In this document: positions 9,524 to 19,862 of the stretch, in pieces
Layout: each line of letters begins with the position of its first letter
How positions within the stretch are numbered: the first letter of the stretch is position 1
Assembly: GCA_016930915.1 (NCBI GenBank)
Contig: JAFGFU010000024.1
Span: 1-64,000 of the forward strand
Direction: 5' to 3'
Source: Campylobacterales bacterium
Lineage (GTDB): Bacteria > Campylobacterota > Campylobacteria > Campylobacterales > Sulfurospirillaceae
Length of the DNA: 64,000 nucleotides
Notes under the pieces: generated by a model
Database searches by the model: none
What the model was told of the DNA's origin: nothing
The model's input: only the letters and a program-made list of their open reading frames with translations
Program-made: the position numbers and the translations under genes

Positions 9524-9571
9524 AGTGGTGTCAAGAGAGGGACTCGAACCCTCGACCTCCGGCTTATGAGA
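9524..9571 (-). repeat. attL: Left attachment site (attL): orphan 3' part of tRNA-Met
   Basis: These 48 bases are identical to 33700-33747. They hold the 3' 46 nucleotides of the tRNA-Met gene: CCA end, acceptor 3' strand, T arm, variable loop and the 3' half of the anticodon arm including CAT. The D arm and 5' acceptor strand are absent, so no functional tRNA can be made. The direct repeat with the intact tRNA marks the left edge of an integrated island, with the integrase gene beginning about 150 bases inside. Confidence 0.93.
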
Positions 9572-9658
9572 GAAGAAGTCTATCAAATCTTTCAATTTAT
9601 ATTGTTTCATATTCCCCTTAAATACGATATTTATCTTTCCTTTAAATTCCCATTATGG

Positions 9659-9664
9659 TATAAT
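9659..9664 (+). promoter_or_regulatory. -10 element of the integrase promoter
   Basis: A TATAAT hexamer lies 62 bases upstream of the integrase ATG. No good -35 is seen at 17 bases. The tandem GTGTCACCCA sites at 9679-9701 fall between it and the ribosome site, so a protein bound there would block early transcription. Confidence 0.5.
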
Positions 9665-9678
9665 TAATTCAAAGAAAG

Positions 9679-9701
9679 GTGTCACCCAATGGTGTCACCC
9701 A
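9679..9701 (+). repeat. Tandem GTGTCACCCA sites, left end
   Basis: Two identical decamers GTGTCACCCA lie at 9679-9688 and 9692-9701, 13 bases apart. The same decamer occurs twice, 12 bases apart, at 33613-33634 near the right attachment site. Paired direct repeats close to both ends of an integrating element are typical of arm-type sites for the integrase or excisionase. Function is inferred. Confidence 0.6.
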
Positions 9702-9725
9702 TTAATAATGCCGGAGGTCACTACT

Positions 9726-10850
9726 ATGGCAATAGATTTAAAAGAATTTCCGAATGATGTAGATATTGGGTTAAAAGCCAATAAGAATTTTACAAAGTTT
9801 TTCTATCGCTTTAAAATTGAGGGAACAACAAAAAGAGGAATTATTGATTACAGCCTAAAAGATTGGGATAAGAGAACAAAAGTTTCAAATGCAAAAATAG
9901 AGTTAGAAACAAAACGCAAACATGGAACTGCAATTAAAGCAAGTTTTACAGAAAATAGCCCGTTAAATACAGTGGCAGATATTTATTTTGAAACAGTTTG
10001 CAACGCCAAATCTAATTGGACAAATGAAAGACTTAATGCATATAATTTATATTGTCGCTATAGTATAGGTAAAAAGAAAATTAAAGATATAAAAGTTTTA
10101 GATATTGACCGCCTAAGAAAAGAAATGGAAACAAAAGGTCATTCTAAGCAAACTGCAAATGGATGTAGCCCTCGAACAATTAAAAAAGTCATGATGCAAT
10201 CTCTCAAACCAATTCTTCAATATGCTATAGACAACAAAGCGTTAATTGACATACCAAAGATCAATTTGCCAAAGCAACACAAAGCAAAAAAGATTGTTAC
10301 TGATGCTGGAACTAAATTGGCTCTCTTGTATAAAACAATTTTTGCACTTTATGAAGATGATCCTTTTTATCGCGCCCTATTCCTTTTTGCACTTTATGGC
10401 AGAAGATGGAACGAAATAAGAACTCTAAAATGGACAGATATAAAATTTTTAGAGAACACATATACTATAAGGGCAGAGAATAACAAAATTGGAATTAACC
10501 AAGTCTACGAGCTACCAATCCCCATTGCTGAAGCAGTATCACAACTCAGGAGCCAAGGTGATCTAATTTTTGAGTCACCCATCACACAACAAGAGCTTTT
10601 TACGCCTAAAAAACAACTAGCCAAGATTAAAAAAATTGCTCAAATGCCTGAACTAACTATGCATTATTTTAGACACATATTAGTTTCTGCAATGGGCGAA
10701 AGTGGTGTTGCTGGTACAATTCTTAGTGCTTCACTAGGTCACACAAATTTAGATACTGTCAATCAATTTTATCTATCAGCAAATCATACGAAAGCATCAG
10801 TAGAAGCAAATAAAGCACTTGGAATAATTGTATCTGGGAATAGAGAGTAA
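9726..10850 (+). CDS. int: Tyrosine-type site-specific integrase of the island
   Basis: 374 residues from the ATG at 9726, which has a clear GGAGG eight bases upstream; an ATG at 9708 lies upstream of this site and is less likely. An N-terminal arm-binding domain, a SAM-like core-binding domain (about 95-180) and a C-terminal catalytic domain follow. Catalytic residues are visible: Arg in ALYGRRWNEIRTLKW, HxxR in MHYFRHIL, His in LGHTNLD and the nucleophile Tyr in NQFYLSA. It lies just inside attL and is transcribed inwards, the usual place for the recombinase of a tRNA-targeted island. It probably catalyses integration into tRNA-Met. Confidence 0.93.
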   Translation: MAIDLKEFPNDVDIGLKANKNFTKFFYRFKIEGTTKRGIIDYSLKDWDKRTKVSNAKIELETKRKHGTAIKASFTENSPLNTVADIYFETVCNAKSNWTNERLNAYNLYCRYSIGKKKIKDIKVLDIDRLRKEMETKGHSKQTANGCSPRTIKKVMMQSLKPILQYAIDNKALIDIPKINLPKQHKAKKIVTDAGTKLALLYKTIFALYEDDPFYRALFLFALYGRRWNEIRTLKWTDIKFLENTYTIRAENNKIGINQVYELPIPIAEAVSQLRSQGDLIFESPITQQELFTPKKQLAKIKKIAQMPELTMHYFRHILVSAMGESGVAGTILSASLGHTNLDTVNQFYLSANHTKASVEANKALGIIVSGNRE

Positions 10851-10938
10851 TCGATAAACTCCAATGTTGGACAATAATTAGTACTTAAATAAGCATTTTT
10901 GTTGACACGGAATTTCTAACACTCCCAAGATTTATACT

Positions 10939-12771
10939 TTACAAATTTCCCCAAATATATTTACAAATTGATAAATAAAGTGCTTGTCTATCTTCTATAT
11001 CACTTTTTTTAAACTCTTCATGAGCTTTAAATGGTAATTTTGTAGATTTAATCATATTTAAAAAGTTAGGATTATTTTCATAAGCCAATGGAGTTAATGA
11101 TTGAACTAATAAATTTTCTTTTACATAATGCTTATGTTTATCTTTATATTCTTTATTCCCATATGATTGATTAGTTCCTCTTGGTAGTAAAACTAAATCA
11201 CCCATTCTATTTCTGAAAACTTCAAAATCTGTTTTTTGGTCAAATTCATTTTTGTGTCTTTCATATTTGTTTGCCCAAATATGTTCAATCTCAAACTGCT
11301 TTCCTTCAGGTCTAAAATAACTGTTATAATTAGTATTAATACCAGCTTGTTTATCAACATAAGATGAAATTCTTGATAAAAGAAATTTAATAAATTTTTT
11401 ATTCTGTCCGTGCATACCAAATTTATTCATATTGTCCCAAACTTCGGGCATAGATTGCAGTTTAGCAGTTAAAATTTCTCTAATTTCTTCAGTAGTTTTG
11501 CCACGAATCTCTTTTACTAATGTATACATAGTATATCTTATTGAACTAGATGCAAACTTTTTATAATTTATAGATCTCCTAACAACAAAAGCTTCAATAT
11601 ATTTTGCAACAAGATTCATTTTAGATTTTATTGTTACATCACTATCATCTGGATTTAATGGTGCTAGCAATAATGGATAGCTTAGCGATGTAGCAATTCC
11701 CCAGTCATCAATATAATAAATATGCTCCAAATCACTTTGAAGTTCATTTGAAGCTACCATTATCATCAGGTATGCTTTTAAATAGAACTTGAAATCTTGA
11801 TTTATAAATCTAGTGAATGTTTCACTATCATTTTCATTAAGAGCAACCTTAGAAAGATTTTCTCTTACCCAATTATGAAATCTAGTACCAATTTTTTCAA
11901 AATCCTCATTTTGAGAACCTTGCTTACCCTGTCTAATAGTATCTGCATATTTTGCTCTTAACCAACTTTGAATAAATCGCTGATCTTCATCCTTATCATA
12001 GTCGTGCAATGTCTGCATAGATTCTTTCCACATGTTGTTTGCTTTTACTCTAGTTTTTATATCATAAAACCTTGAAAGAAGAAAACCTTTCAACATTTCG
12101 GTTGGTGTTAAATTCAATCCTCTATCATTCATTGTTTCAAAAATAGTATATGCATTTTCATCGGAATAAGCTACAATCTCCACTAATATAACATTCTCTT
12201 TTAACCAATCGATAAAAAAGCTAAGTAATTTACCTTTTATTTCATCAGGAAAACACTCCTCAATATTGATATATCTATTCGTCATATTTATTGTAGACTC
12301 ATCGTCATCATCATTTGGTGTATATTCTCCTTTATCAAACAAATTTTGTAAACAAGCTGTTCTTTCTTCTACTTGAATATTAAAAGACTTTGCACCCCTT
12401 AATTCTGAAAAAATCATATCTTTAATATCTTCATTTAGTCCTAACTCTTTTTGTAAGTTATTAATATAAATAAGTAGTAAAGTTAAAGAAGTAAGTCTTT
12501 GTTGTCCATCTATAATACTTCTAGTTCCATTTTTTTCACTTATAACGAATGGTCCCATATAGTAGTTATTATAGTTTGCTCCATCCTCTCTACTATCGCC
12601 GTCTGTATACTCATTTAGAAAAGAAATGGTCAAATCTGATATAAGCTGCTCAATATGTTTTTGTTCCCAACTATATTCTCTTTGAAAATAATCAACTATA
12701 TATTTTTTCTTTTCCAAAACCCAACTAAGTGTTCTATCATGAGCATCTATTTTATGATCAATTTTTGACAT
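10939..12771 (-). CDS. DUF262/DUF1524 protein (GmrSD-type nuclease family)
   Basis: 610 residues. The N-terminal DUF262 half has the ParB-like signature IIDGQQRLTSLTLLL near residue 88, preceded by YFQREYSWE. The C-terminal DUF1524 half has the HNH-like motif EIEHIWANKY followed by RMGDLVLLPRGTNQSYGN. Both halves in one chain is the arrangement of GmrSD-type IV restriction enzymes, which use nucleotides and cut modified phage DNA. It is the last gene of the defence operon, 56 bases after hsdR and on the same strand. The exact target modification cannot be read from sequence. Confidence 0.85.
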   Translation of the reverse strand: MSKIDHKIDAHDRTLSWVLEKKKYIVDYFQREYSWEQKHIEQLISDLTISFLNEYTDGDSREDGANYNNYYMGPFVISEKNGTRSIIDGQQRLTSLTLLLIYINNLQKELGLNEDIKDMIFSELRGAKSFNIQVEERTACLQNLFDKGEYTPNDDDDESTINMTNRYINIEECFPDEIKGKLLSFFIDWLKENVILVEIVAYSDENAYTIFETMNDRGLNLTPTEMLKGFLLSRFYDIKTRVKANNMWKESMQTLHDYDKDEDQRFIQSWLRAKYADTIRQGKQGSQNEDFEKIGTRFHNWVRENLSKVALNENDSETFTRFINQDFKFYLKAYLMIMVASNELQSDLEHIYYIDDWGIATSLSYPLLLAPLNPDDSDVTIKSKMNLVAKYIEAFVVRRSINYKKFASSSIRYTMYTLVKEIRGKTTEEIREILTAKLQSMPEVWDNMNKFGMHGQNKKFIKFLLSRISSYVDKQAGINTNYNSYFRPEGKQFEIEHIWANKYERHKNEFDQKTDFEVFRNRMGDLVLLPRGTNQSYGNKEYKDKHKHYVKENLLVQSLTPLAYENNPNFLNMIKSTKLPFKAHEEFKKSDIEDRQALYLSICKYIWGNL

Positions 12772-12827
12772 TATTCTTCCTTTTTTTTCTAAACCTCAAT
12801 ATCTAAACAATACAACCATTTTTTATA

Positions 12828-15767
12828 CTACCTTGCCCTCAATGCTCTTTCAAAGCTATCTAGCATCCCAATTCTAAATGCCTCATCGCCAGCAAAAAGC
12901 TTATAAAGCTCAAGCTCTTTTTTTCGTTCTTTATTCATAACTTCTGCAACGATTCTTTCTAATGCTATTCTTCTCGTATGCGTGTCGTTATTGTCTTGGT
13001 ATTTGGTTTGAAAATCATCATGCGTTTGCACTTTATCCATAAGACTTATAAATTTAACTCTTTGCTCTTGCGGTGTTGCTTCCCAACCATGAAACCACTT
13101 TTCGTTAAATGCTTCAATGATACTGTCTAATAAGTCTTTTTCAGGCTCACCATGCGTTCCTCTTGGATTTGCATTTTGTGGGTCTAGTTGTGTCTCACTC
13201 TCGTCAAGCTCTATATTTGCACTAAGCTTTACTCTTTCAAGCCCATAGGTTGACAAATCAACACTATTTAACAGTTCATCTAGTTTATCTTGGTCTTTAT
13301 CTTTTATAATCAATTTTGGTATTAAAAATTTTAAAAACCAAAAGAGTTTTTCCCATGCAACTATTTCATAAGGCATAATAGAAGCCATCTGCCCATAGAT
13401 TTTTACAAACTGTTTTGCTTTGATTTTATAATCTACTTTATCTTCATCTTTAAGCTCTAATGTATTATTAAATCTCTCAGCCGCCGTATCTATTATTGGT
13501 GAAAGCTTACTTGCATCTACACCTTTGAAATATTTTTCAAAAAATTCATCAACTTCATTTGATTCATAAACACCTAAATCATCAAGTGCGTCTTTTAATT
13601 CATGCAACACATTTATATCAGTAGATTCACTAAGCGTTGTTGATGTATAAAATGGGTCGAAGGAAGTTTTAATATCCTCTATTTTATTAAAAAAATCTAG
13701 TACAAATAAATCTTCTGTTTTTTTACCATATTTAGATGCTGAGCGATTAAGACGAGAGAGAGCTTGAACTGCTATTACTCCTTGAAGTTTTTTATCTACA
13801 TACATTGTACAAAGCTTTGGTTGGTCAAAACCTGTTAAAAACTTATTTGCAACTACGAGTAACTTATATTCATCACTATCAAATTTTTCACTTATATCTT
13901 TTCCTGCAAAACCATTCATTCCATCTTCTGTATAATCAATTCCTTTAACCTCTTTTTTGCCAGAAAATGCGATTATCGCCTTAAATGGGTTGCCAAGCTC
14001 TACAAGTTTCTTATTTATTGTTTGAAAATAAACAATAGCTGTTTCGATATTGGCTGTTACAACCATACCTTTTGCTTTGCCTTTTAGCTTCTTAGTTTTG
14101 ACAACTTTTTCCATAAAATGGTCTAAGATAATCTCCACTTTTGTAGCTATTGTTGATGGATTCTTTTCTACAAAACTTCTTAATTTCTTTTGGGCTTTTT
14201 TTGTGTCAAATAGTGGATTATCTTCTATTGATTTTGCTATTTCATAGTAACTTTTATATGTTGTATAGTTTGATAACACATCTAAAATAAATCCTTCCTC
14301 AATAGCTTGTTTCATAGAGTACAGATGAAATGGTTTAAAAGTTCCATCTTGTTGTTTGGTTCCAAACTTTTCTAAAGTTGTATTTTTGGGAGTTGCTGTA
14401 AATGCAAGGTATGAAGCATTTCCTTTCATTTTACGACTTTGCATGATTTCTAAAATCATATCTTGAGCATCCATTTCTTCGTCAAACTCTTTTTTACCCA
14501 TTGCTTCATTCATTTTTCCATGAGCTGAACCACTTTGAGATGAATGAGCTTCATCTATGATAACCGCAAATCTTTTATCGCTTAGATCGCTTATGCCATC
14601 TACAATAAAAGGAAATTTTTGAATAGTAGTAAGTATTATCTTTTTACCATTTTCAAGATTGCTTTTGAGTTCACTTGAACTGTATGCAGGAGCTACTATA
14701 TTTTTTTGTTCACTGAAGCTTTTTACATTATCACGAAGTTGTTTATCAAGAAGCTTTCTGTCTGTTACGATAATTACACTATCAAATAGTGGATAATCCA
14801 GACCTTTACTCCCTTGTATATGTTCACTGCTCGGATAAGCTTCTATAAGCTGATATGCACTCCAAGTAATAGAGTTTGATTTTCCACTTCCTGCACTATG
14901 TTGGATAAGGTAGGTTTTCCCAACACCATTGCAACTGACATCATCTATCAGTTGTCTAACAACATCAAGTTGATGGTATCTTGGAAAATAAAGCGTTTCA
15001 CCATCCAGCCTTACAAAGTGCTGGATGATGTTTGCTAATGAATTTTTACTAAAGATTTCTTCCCAAATATAGGCAGTTTTATGTCCATTTTTATTTACTG
15101 GATTGCCAGCTCCAAAATTATTTCCTTTATTAAAAGGCAAAAAGAAAGTTTTATCATTATCTAGTTTTGTAGTCATAAATGCTTCATCAGTGTCAATGGT
15201 AAAGTGAACGATACATCTAGCAAAATTTAATAATGGCTCTCTTGGATCTCTATTTTCTTTATATTGCTTAATCCCATGATACCGTGCATTTTGTCCTGTC
15301 CAATGGTTTTTAAGTTCCATTGTAATAATTGGTAAGCCATTTAAGAAAATTACCATATCGAGTTCTAACAAAGGATTGGCATTTGAAAAGGTTACTTGTC
15401 TTGTGATACTAAATTGATTTGAAGCAAACCTTCTTTTGAGTTCGTCTCCACTTGAAGCCAAAGGAGCAATATAGAAAAATGTAAAATGAGCATCATCTAC
15501 ATCAAGACCTTTTTTAAGGATTTTTAGAATCCCATACTTTTTAATCATCTTATCAAGTCTTTGGATGATTTTGAGTTTGTATTGAGGATCTCTCTTGAGT
15601 TTATTTAACTCTTCTTCTTGGGTAGATTCTAAAAAATTCCAAAATATCTTTTCATCAATCGCATACTCTTTATTAAAGTCTTTGTTTTCACCTTTATAAA
15701 AAGCCTGTGTTAATAAAGATTGTTCAATACAACTTTCTAATGCTTCTTCGTTTGTTTGACTACTCAT
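12828..15767 (-). CDS. hsdR: Type I restriction endonuclease subunit R
   Basis: 979 residues, normal for HsdR. The N-terminal PD-(D/E)xK nuclease is seen as LELDMVIFLNGLPIITMELKN; then come SF2 translocase motifs: Walker A QHSAGSGKSNSITW, DEAH in VIIDEAHSSQSG, motif III AFTATPKNTT and the second RecA domain with QALSRLNRS. It translocates and cuts DNA that lacks HsdM methylation, together with HsdM2-HsdS. Its start overlaps the rhuM stop by ATGA. In this operon hsdR is separated from hsdMS by hamA, hamB and rhuM, an unusual interruption. Confidence 0.95.
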   Translation of the reverse strand: MSSQTNEEALESCIEQSLLTQAFYKGENKDFNKEYAIDEKIFWNFLESTQEEELNKLKRDPQYKLKIIQRLDKMIKKYGILKILKKGLDVDDAHFTFFYIAPLASSGDELKRRFASNQFSITRQVTFSNANPLLELDMVIFLNGLPIITMELKNHWTGQNARYHGIKQYKENRDPREPLLNFARCIVHFTIDTDEAFMTTKLDNDKTFFLPFNKGNNFGAGNPVNKNGHKTAYIWEEIFSKNSLANIIQHFVRLDGETLYFPRYHQLDVVRQLIDDVSCNGVGKTYLIQHSAGSGKSNSITWSAYQLIEAYPSSEHIQGSKGLDYPLFDSVIIVTDRKLLDKQLRDNVKSFSEQKNIVAPAYSSSELKSNLENGKKIILTTIQKFPFIVDGISDLSDKRFAVIIDEAHSSQSGSAHGKMNEAMGKKEFDEEMDAQDMILEIMQSRKMKGNASYLAFTATPKNTTLEKFGTKQQDGTFKPFHLYSMKQAIEEGFILDVLSNYTTYKSYYEIAKSIEDNPLFDTKKAQKKLRSFVEKNPSTIATKVEIILDHFMEKVVKTKKLKGKAKGMVVTANIETAIVYFQTINKKLVELGNPFKAIIAFSGKKEVKGIDYTEDGMNGFAGKDISEKFDSDEYKLLVVANKFLTGFDQPKLCTMYVDKKLQGVIAVQALSRLNRSASKYGKKTEDLFVLDFFNKIEDIKTSFDPFYTSTTLSESTDINVLHELKDALDDLGVYESNEVDEFFEKYFKGVDASKLSPIIDTAAERFNNTLELKDEDKVDYKIKAKQFVKIYGQMASIMPYEIVAWEKLFWFLKFLIPKLIIKDKDQDKLDELLNSVDLSTYGLERVKLSANIELDESETQLDPQNANPRGTHGEPEKDLLDSIIEAFNEKWFHGWEATPQEQRVKFISLMDKVQTHDDFQTKYQDNNDTHTRRIALERIVAEVMNKERKKELELYKLFAGDEAFRIGMLDSFERALRAR

Positions 15768-16759
15768 TTTAACCTCTTTATGTCTTCTTCAAGCTCTTTT
15801 AGACTTTGGAATTTTTCTATTTTTTTCTGCTCATCTTTAAATTTTTGATACTCTAGTTCACTCTTGGCTTTTGCTATTTCGTGGCTTATTTTTCCTGCGT
15901 GAGTAAGCAATTCTCTACCATTCATGGACAATATCATATCGAGCCTAGTTATCCAATCTTTCATGTACATAGGCATTTTTTGAGATGCCATCGTTTCTGC
16001 AAATGCTAAATACTGCTCGACTAAAAGCCCAAGAAGTTTTATCTCTTCTTCGTCCAGATAATTTTTAGCGACACTTACATCTTTTTTGGTGATATTTTTG
16101 TTCTCTTTATCAAATGACATCATCCCTAAAAGCGGTTTTGCGATATCGACCCTGTTGTGTACCAGTTCAGCAGCCGTTTGGCTTGACACTGCCCATAAAA
16201 GCTTGTTTTGCACTATTTTAAAAAACTCTATTGTTTTTTCATCTGAAGCATTATAGTCAATGCTTGTCATATAGATATCTTTTATTTTTTGATAAAAAAA
16301 TCGCTCACTAAGGCGTATCTCTCTAAGGCGGTGTTGAAGCTCATCAAAATAGCTCATGGAGTTGCCATTTTTAAATCGCTCATCATTGAGTACAAAACCT
16401 TTGGTGATATACTCTTTTAGCTTGTCATTTGCCCAGATACGAAACTTTGTACCAGTGGTTGAGCGTACTCTAAAACCAATGGCTATCATCATATCGAGGT
16501 TGTAAAACTTCACATCATTACTTTGAGTTTTCCCTTCAATAGCTCCATGTTGTGTGGTTGTTCGGAAATTCCGAACAACCACACTTTCATCTAGTTCACC
16601 CTCTTCAAAAATAGCTTTAATATGCTCACTGATAGTTGATTTTGCTTTGCCAAATACTTCACAAATTTGAGCTTGAGAAAGCCACATAGAGCCATCTTCA
16701 AACATCACATCAACTTTGATATTGCCAGTTTCGTTTTGGTAGATTAAAATATTATTCAT
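15764..16759 (-). CDS. rhuM: RhuM-family protein
   Basis: 331 residues. The N-terminal part matches the RhuM family: MFEDGSMWLSQAQICEVFGKAKSTISEHI looks like a DNA-binding KilA-N/winged-helix-type module, and FYNLDMMIAIGFRV follows as in other members. The C-terminal third is helical and charged. RhuM genes are often found inside type I restriction loci, but no biochemical role is established that I can state. It overlaps hsdR (ATGA), so it is translated with it. A regulatory or defence-accessory role is only inferred. Confidence 0.85.
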   Translation of the reverse strand: MNNILIYQNETGNIKVDVMFEDGSMWLSQAQICEVFGKAKSTISEHIKAIFEEGELDESVVVRNFRTTTQHGAIEGKTQSNDVKFYNLDMMIAIGFRVRSTTGTKFRIWANDKLKEYITKGFVLNDERFKNGNSMSYFDELQHRLREIRLSERFFYQKIKDIYMTSIDYNASDEKTIEFFKIVQNKLLWAVSSQTAAELVHNRVDIAKPLLGMMSFDKENKNITKKDVSVAKNYLDEEEIKLLGLLVEQYLAFAETMASQKMPMYMKDWITRLDMILSMNGRELLTHAGKISHEIAKAKSELEYQKFKDEQKKIEKFQSLKELEEDIKRLK

Positions 16760-16815
16760 TTTATACTATCCTTTGTACTTGTCAGTGAATTCTGTCTTGT
16801 TTTTTATAATTTTAA

Positions 16816-18918
16816 TCAATTATTATCCAATCTTTGTTGCTTAGATATACCATCATAAAAATAATCTAATATATATAAATCAAATTCATCAAATGTATCG
16901 ACTGCGTCTTTAATATATTGAATCCCTAACTCATTAAACTTATTTATTACAGAATGTATATCTAGTTCTTCATCTTCAAAATTAATAATTTTAGCAATAT
17001 GAAGTTTTTTTGATAACATTCTTGGTAAACCGTACTCCTCTAATTGATAAACAACTGATGGCAAAAAAGCATGAGAAATTCTCGAGATAAATGGTGAAAT
17101 ATCTATATTTTTATTTTTGAAAATAATTTTTTGTAGAATATTTATATCTGATAATAATGCTGCTAATTTAAAGCTTACATTTCTTTCAAGTTGAAAAAAT
17201 AAATCAATATTAATTGATTTACTAGAAAGAGAAGATAATAAATCTGGAATTGATTTAGTCCAATTAAAAGATAATATTTGAGTAAAATATACAAAATTAG
17301 CATATTTAGTATCCCATGTACCTTGTAACTTGATAACTTTATATAAAGGATTTTCCCAATTTTTAGGACTATTATTTAAATGAGCAAGCCCATTCCAAGA
17401 ACTAGGATGAGTTATCATATCAATAGCGATTTTTTCTACAATTTCTCTACTTGATTGAAAAATATCTTCTTTTATTAATTGATTATAAACATCTTTGCCC
17501 AGTATTTGGTGCATAGTCTCTTTATGTTCTATGATTTTTGCTATTTGTTCTTTTGTCAACTCATTTTTATATTCTTCTTCATCAACATCAGGAATACTGT
17601 TTTCTGGGAATTCTATTGTTAACTGTGTTTCGTCTTCTACCGGTGGTTTATCAAACAAATAAACATGTCCCACAAAATGTTTAAACATTCTGCCACTTCT
17701 ACCTATTATATTTTTATATGTAAAACTATTTAATTTATAAGTACCATTCTTACTTTTCCAAACAATTACATTTTGAGCAGATGTATTGACACCTTCTATA
17801 ATCGAAGAGGTAGAAACAATATAATTCAACCCACCTTCATCTTCAAACATCTTTATTTGTATTTGACTCAGTGAACGATGCAATCTGCCATTGTGAATGC
17901 CCATTCCTCTTTTTACACTTTGTGTAAGATGCCAGTTTTCAGCATAATTTAAAGTTAACCATTGTGCAAATTGTATTAATCTTTTGAATTTACTCTTTGG
18001 AATGCTATTCTTAACTAATTCAGATATCGTATTTATTTCTGTATAAGTTCCCGCATATATTAATGTTTTTTTATCTTTATGTTGGTTAAGAATTTCCAAA
18101 AGTTTTGCATTTTTATTGCTCGATGTTATTTCTTTATATGTGTCATGCCTTGATAGATAAACAGTGTTAAATGTTAGGGGTATAAATTCCATATCTTCTG
18201 TAAACAAATTAGAGCTTAATTTTTCAATATTTGGAGCTAAATAGTATTTCTGACTTGCTTTTTTGCCAAGTTTTAAAATTGCTTTTTGAAGTGTAGATGA
18301 CCGTTCTTTATCAAAATCAAAACTTGCTTTATAGAACTCATCAATTACTAATAAATCTAAACTCTTTATTATGTCAATATAACTAATAGCCCTTTCTTGT
18401 GGAAATATAAAAATATTTTTATCCGATAACTCTACATCAGCAGTGGTAATTATTTTATATTCATGCGAGAACTTTTTATAAATTCTTCTTCGTATCTCAT
18501 CTGTTAAGGCAATAGTTGGAACGATAATTAATATGTTATTTGGTCTTTTTATAGATATAAAAGAATCAATTACAAAACTTTTTCCGAAACTTGTAGGGGC
18601 ACTTATTGCAAGATTTTTCCCTTCCAAAAGCTTTTTTAATAAGCTTGATTGTTCTCTATGTAATGTTAATGGCTCTTCGCTTCCTATATCAACTTTAAAA
18701 GCATCATAAATAAGCCTATCTTCCAATATCGCATTATCTGTGTTAATGTAAGGGTACAGTCCTGTGAGACGAATCAAATGATTTACTACAGGTGTATATT
18801 CTATATTATTATTTTTCATATAGTCGAGTAACAAAATTAATTGATTTCTAGCCTTATCTTCATTACTTAAATCAAGATGCTTGTTGATTTCTTTACATTG
18901 ATTAAAAATATCCATCAA
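16816..18918 (-). CDS. hamB: Hachiman helicase HamB
   Basis: 700 residues. SF2 helicase motifs are present: Q-like HREQSSLLKKLLEG, Walker A variant APTSFGKSFVIDS, DEAH-like VIDEFYKA, an SxxTxE-like segment KTLIYAGTYTEI, STSSIIEGVN and the arginine-finger motif NIIGRSGRMFKHF. It partners with the DUF1837 gene directly upstream, with a four-base ATGA overlap. The pair defines the Hachiman phage-defence system, in which HamB is the helicase that senses damaged or phage DNA and controls the HamA nuclease. The residues after about 440 have no family I can name. It lies inside the type I restriction operon. Confidence 0.88.
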   Translation of the reverse strand: MMDIFNQCKEINKHLDLSNEDKARNQLILLLDYMKNNNIEYTPVVNHLIRLTGLYPYINTDNAILEDRLIYDAFKVDIGSEEPLTLHREQSSLLKKLLEGKNLAISAPTSFGKSFVIDSFISIKRPNNILIIVPTIALTDEIRRRIYKKFSHEYKIITTADVELSDKNIFIFPQERAISYIDIIKSLDLLVIDEFYKASFDFDKERSSTLQKAILKLGKKASQKYYLAPNIEKLSSNLFTEDMEFIPLTFNTVYLSRHDTYKEITSSNKNAKLLEILNQHKDKKTLIYAGTYTEINTISELVKNSIPKSKFKRLIQFAQWLTLNYAENWHLTQSVKRGMGIHNGRLHRSLSQIQIKMFEDEGGLNYIVSTSSIIEGVNTSAQNVIVWKSKNGTYKLNSFTYKNIIGRSGRMFKHFVGHVYLFDKPPVEDETQLTIEFPENSIPDVDEEEYKNELTKEQIAKIIEHKETMHQILGKDVYNQLIKEDIFQSSREIVEKIAIDMITHPSSWNGLAHLNNSPKNWENPLYKVIKLQGTWDTKYANFVYFTQILSFNWTKSIPDLLSSLSSKSINIDLFFQLERNVSFKLAALLSDINILQKIIFKNKNIDISPFISRISHAFLPSVVYQLEEYGLPRMLSKKLHIAKIINFEDEELDIHSVINKFNELGIQYIKDAVDTFDEFDLYILDYFYDGISKQQRLDNN

Positions 18919-19862
18919 TTTTCATCTCTTTCAAATATTGCTGTTTTAGAAAATTTATCTACTAATATCGACTTATTAGGAACTGGAAATAAAATTAAAT
19001 GAAATTTAACTTCATGATAGTTATAAACATCACTAAACTTTGTATCCTGCTTTTTCATAAAAACTTCTGCTTTTTTAATATGTTCTGTCATAATATTTTC
19101 TTTGTATTTTTCAAAACTATCTGTATTATCCTTGGTAATGTTACATTCATGAAGTATAAGTATTGGTATATGTAACTGTTGCTTAATATCATCAAGTGAT
19201 ATTCCATCTGACAATTTATTCTTAATTTCAGCAAGTAAAACTTCATCTTTGATAAATAAATCTAAATCTTTTGTTGAAGTTACTATACTAAGCTCTTTTC
19301 TAAGTTTATCATCTATAAACATATTGTGTACAGAGTCTACTATGGAATTTAATCTCGCATCGTCTATACTATTGTAAAATTTCGCTTCTCCAAGCCAAAG
19401 AGAAAAAGTACCATCATTATTTAGTGTAATATGAATACTATCAGCACCTTTTGCAAAATCATTTCTATTTTGTTTATAAAATATTTTAGGTACTACGGGA
19501 AGTGCAGAATAATACTTTTTCATTATTCCATAAAGTAGTATCTCTCCAATTTCCCCACCACTTTCCTCACCACTTACAAGTCTGAGATTTTTTGCTGATT
19601 TGGTTAATATTGTTTTCTCATCTCCAATTAATGCTTCTCTCTCAGTTTGAGACAATGCAGTTTCTTTAATATTATTCCAAATAAAATGCTCAAATTGTTG
19701 TCTTCTCCATTTACCACTTTCAAATCCATTTACCAAACTTAATAAAGCTTTATTGTTAGGATTTATTTCCTCAGTTGATAAATTTTGTAAAATATCATCA
19801 ACGACAACATCAAATATAACACTTGTTCCTGTATGTGTTGTATATGTACTAATCACAAACAA
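18915..19862 (-). CDS. hamA: Hachiman nuclease HamA (DUF1837)
   Basis: 315 residues. The DUF1837 hallmarks are clear: GEESGGEIGEILLYG, VPKIFYKQNRNDFAKGADSIH and LWLGEAKFYNS. These give the E, D and ExK of a PD-(D/E)xK nuclease core. Together with HamB it forms the Hachiman system, where the nuclease degrades DNA when the helicase is triggered. Its start lies within the end of hsdS (14-base overlap), so its translation is tied to the restriction genes. Identification rests on motifs plus the adjacent helicase. Confidence 0.9.
   Translation of the reverse strand: MFVISTYTTHTGTSVIFDVVVDDILQNLSTEEINPNNKALLSLVNGFESGKWRRQQFEHFIWNNIKETALSQTEREALIGDEKTILTKSAKNLRLVSGEESGGEIGEILLYGIMKKYYSALPVVPKIFYKQNRNDFAKGADSIHITLNNDGTFSLWLGEAKFYNSIDDARLNSIVDSVHNMFIDDKLRKELSIVTSTKDLDLFIKDEVLLAEIKNKLSDGISLDDIKQQLHIPILILHECNITKDNTDSFEKYKENIMTEHIKKAEVFMKKQDTKFSDVYNYHEVKFHLILFPVPNKSILVDKFSKTAIFERDEN

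Noticed and set aside
9524-9571. A second tRNA gene
   Set aside because: Only the 3' part is present; no D arm or 5' acceptor strand, so it is an attachment-site copy.
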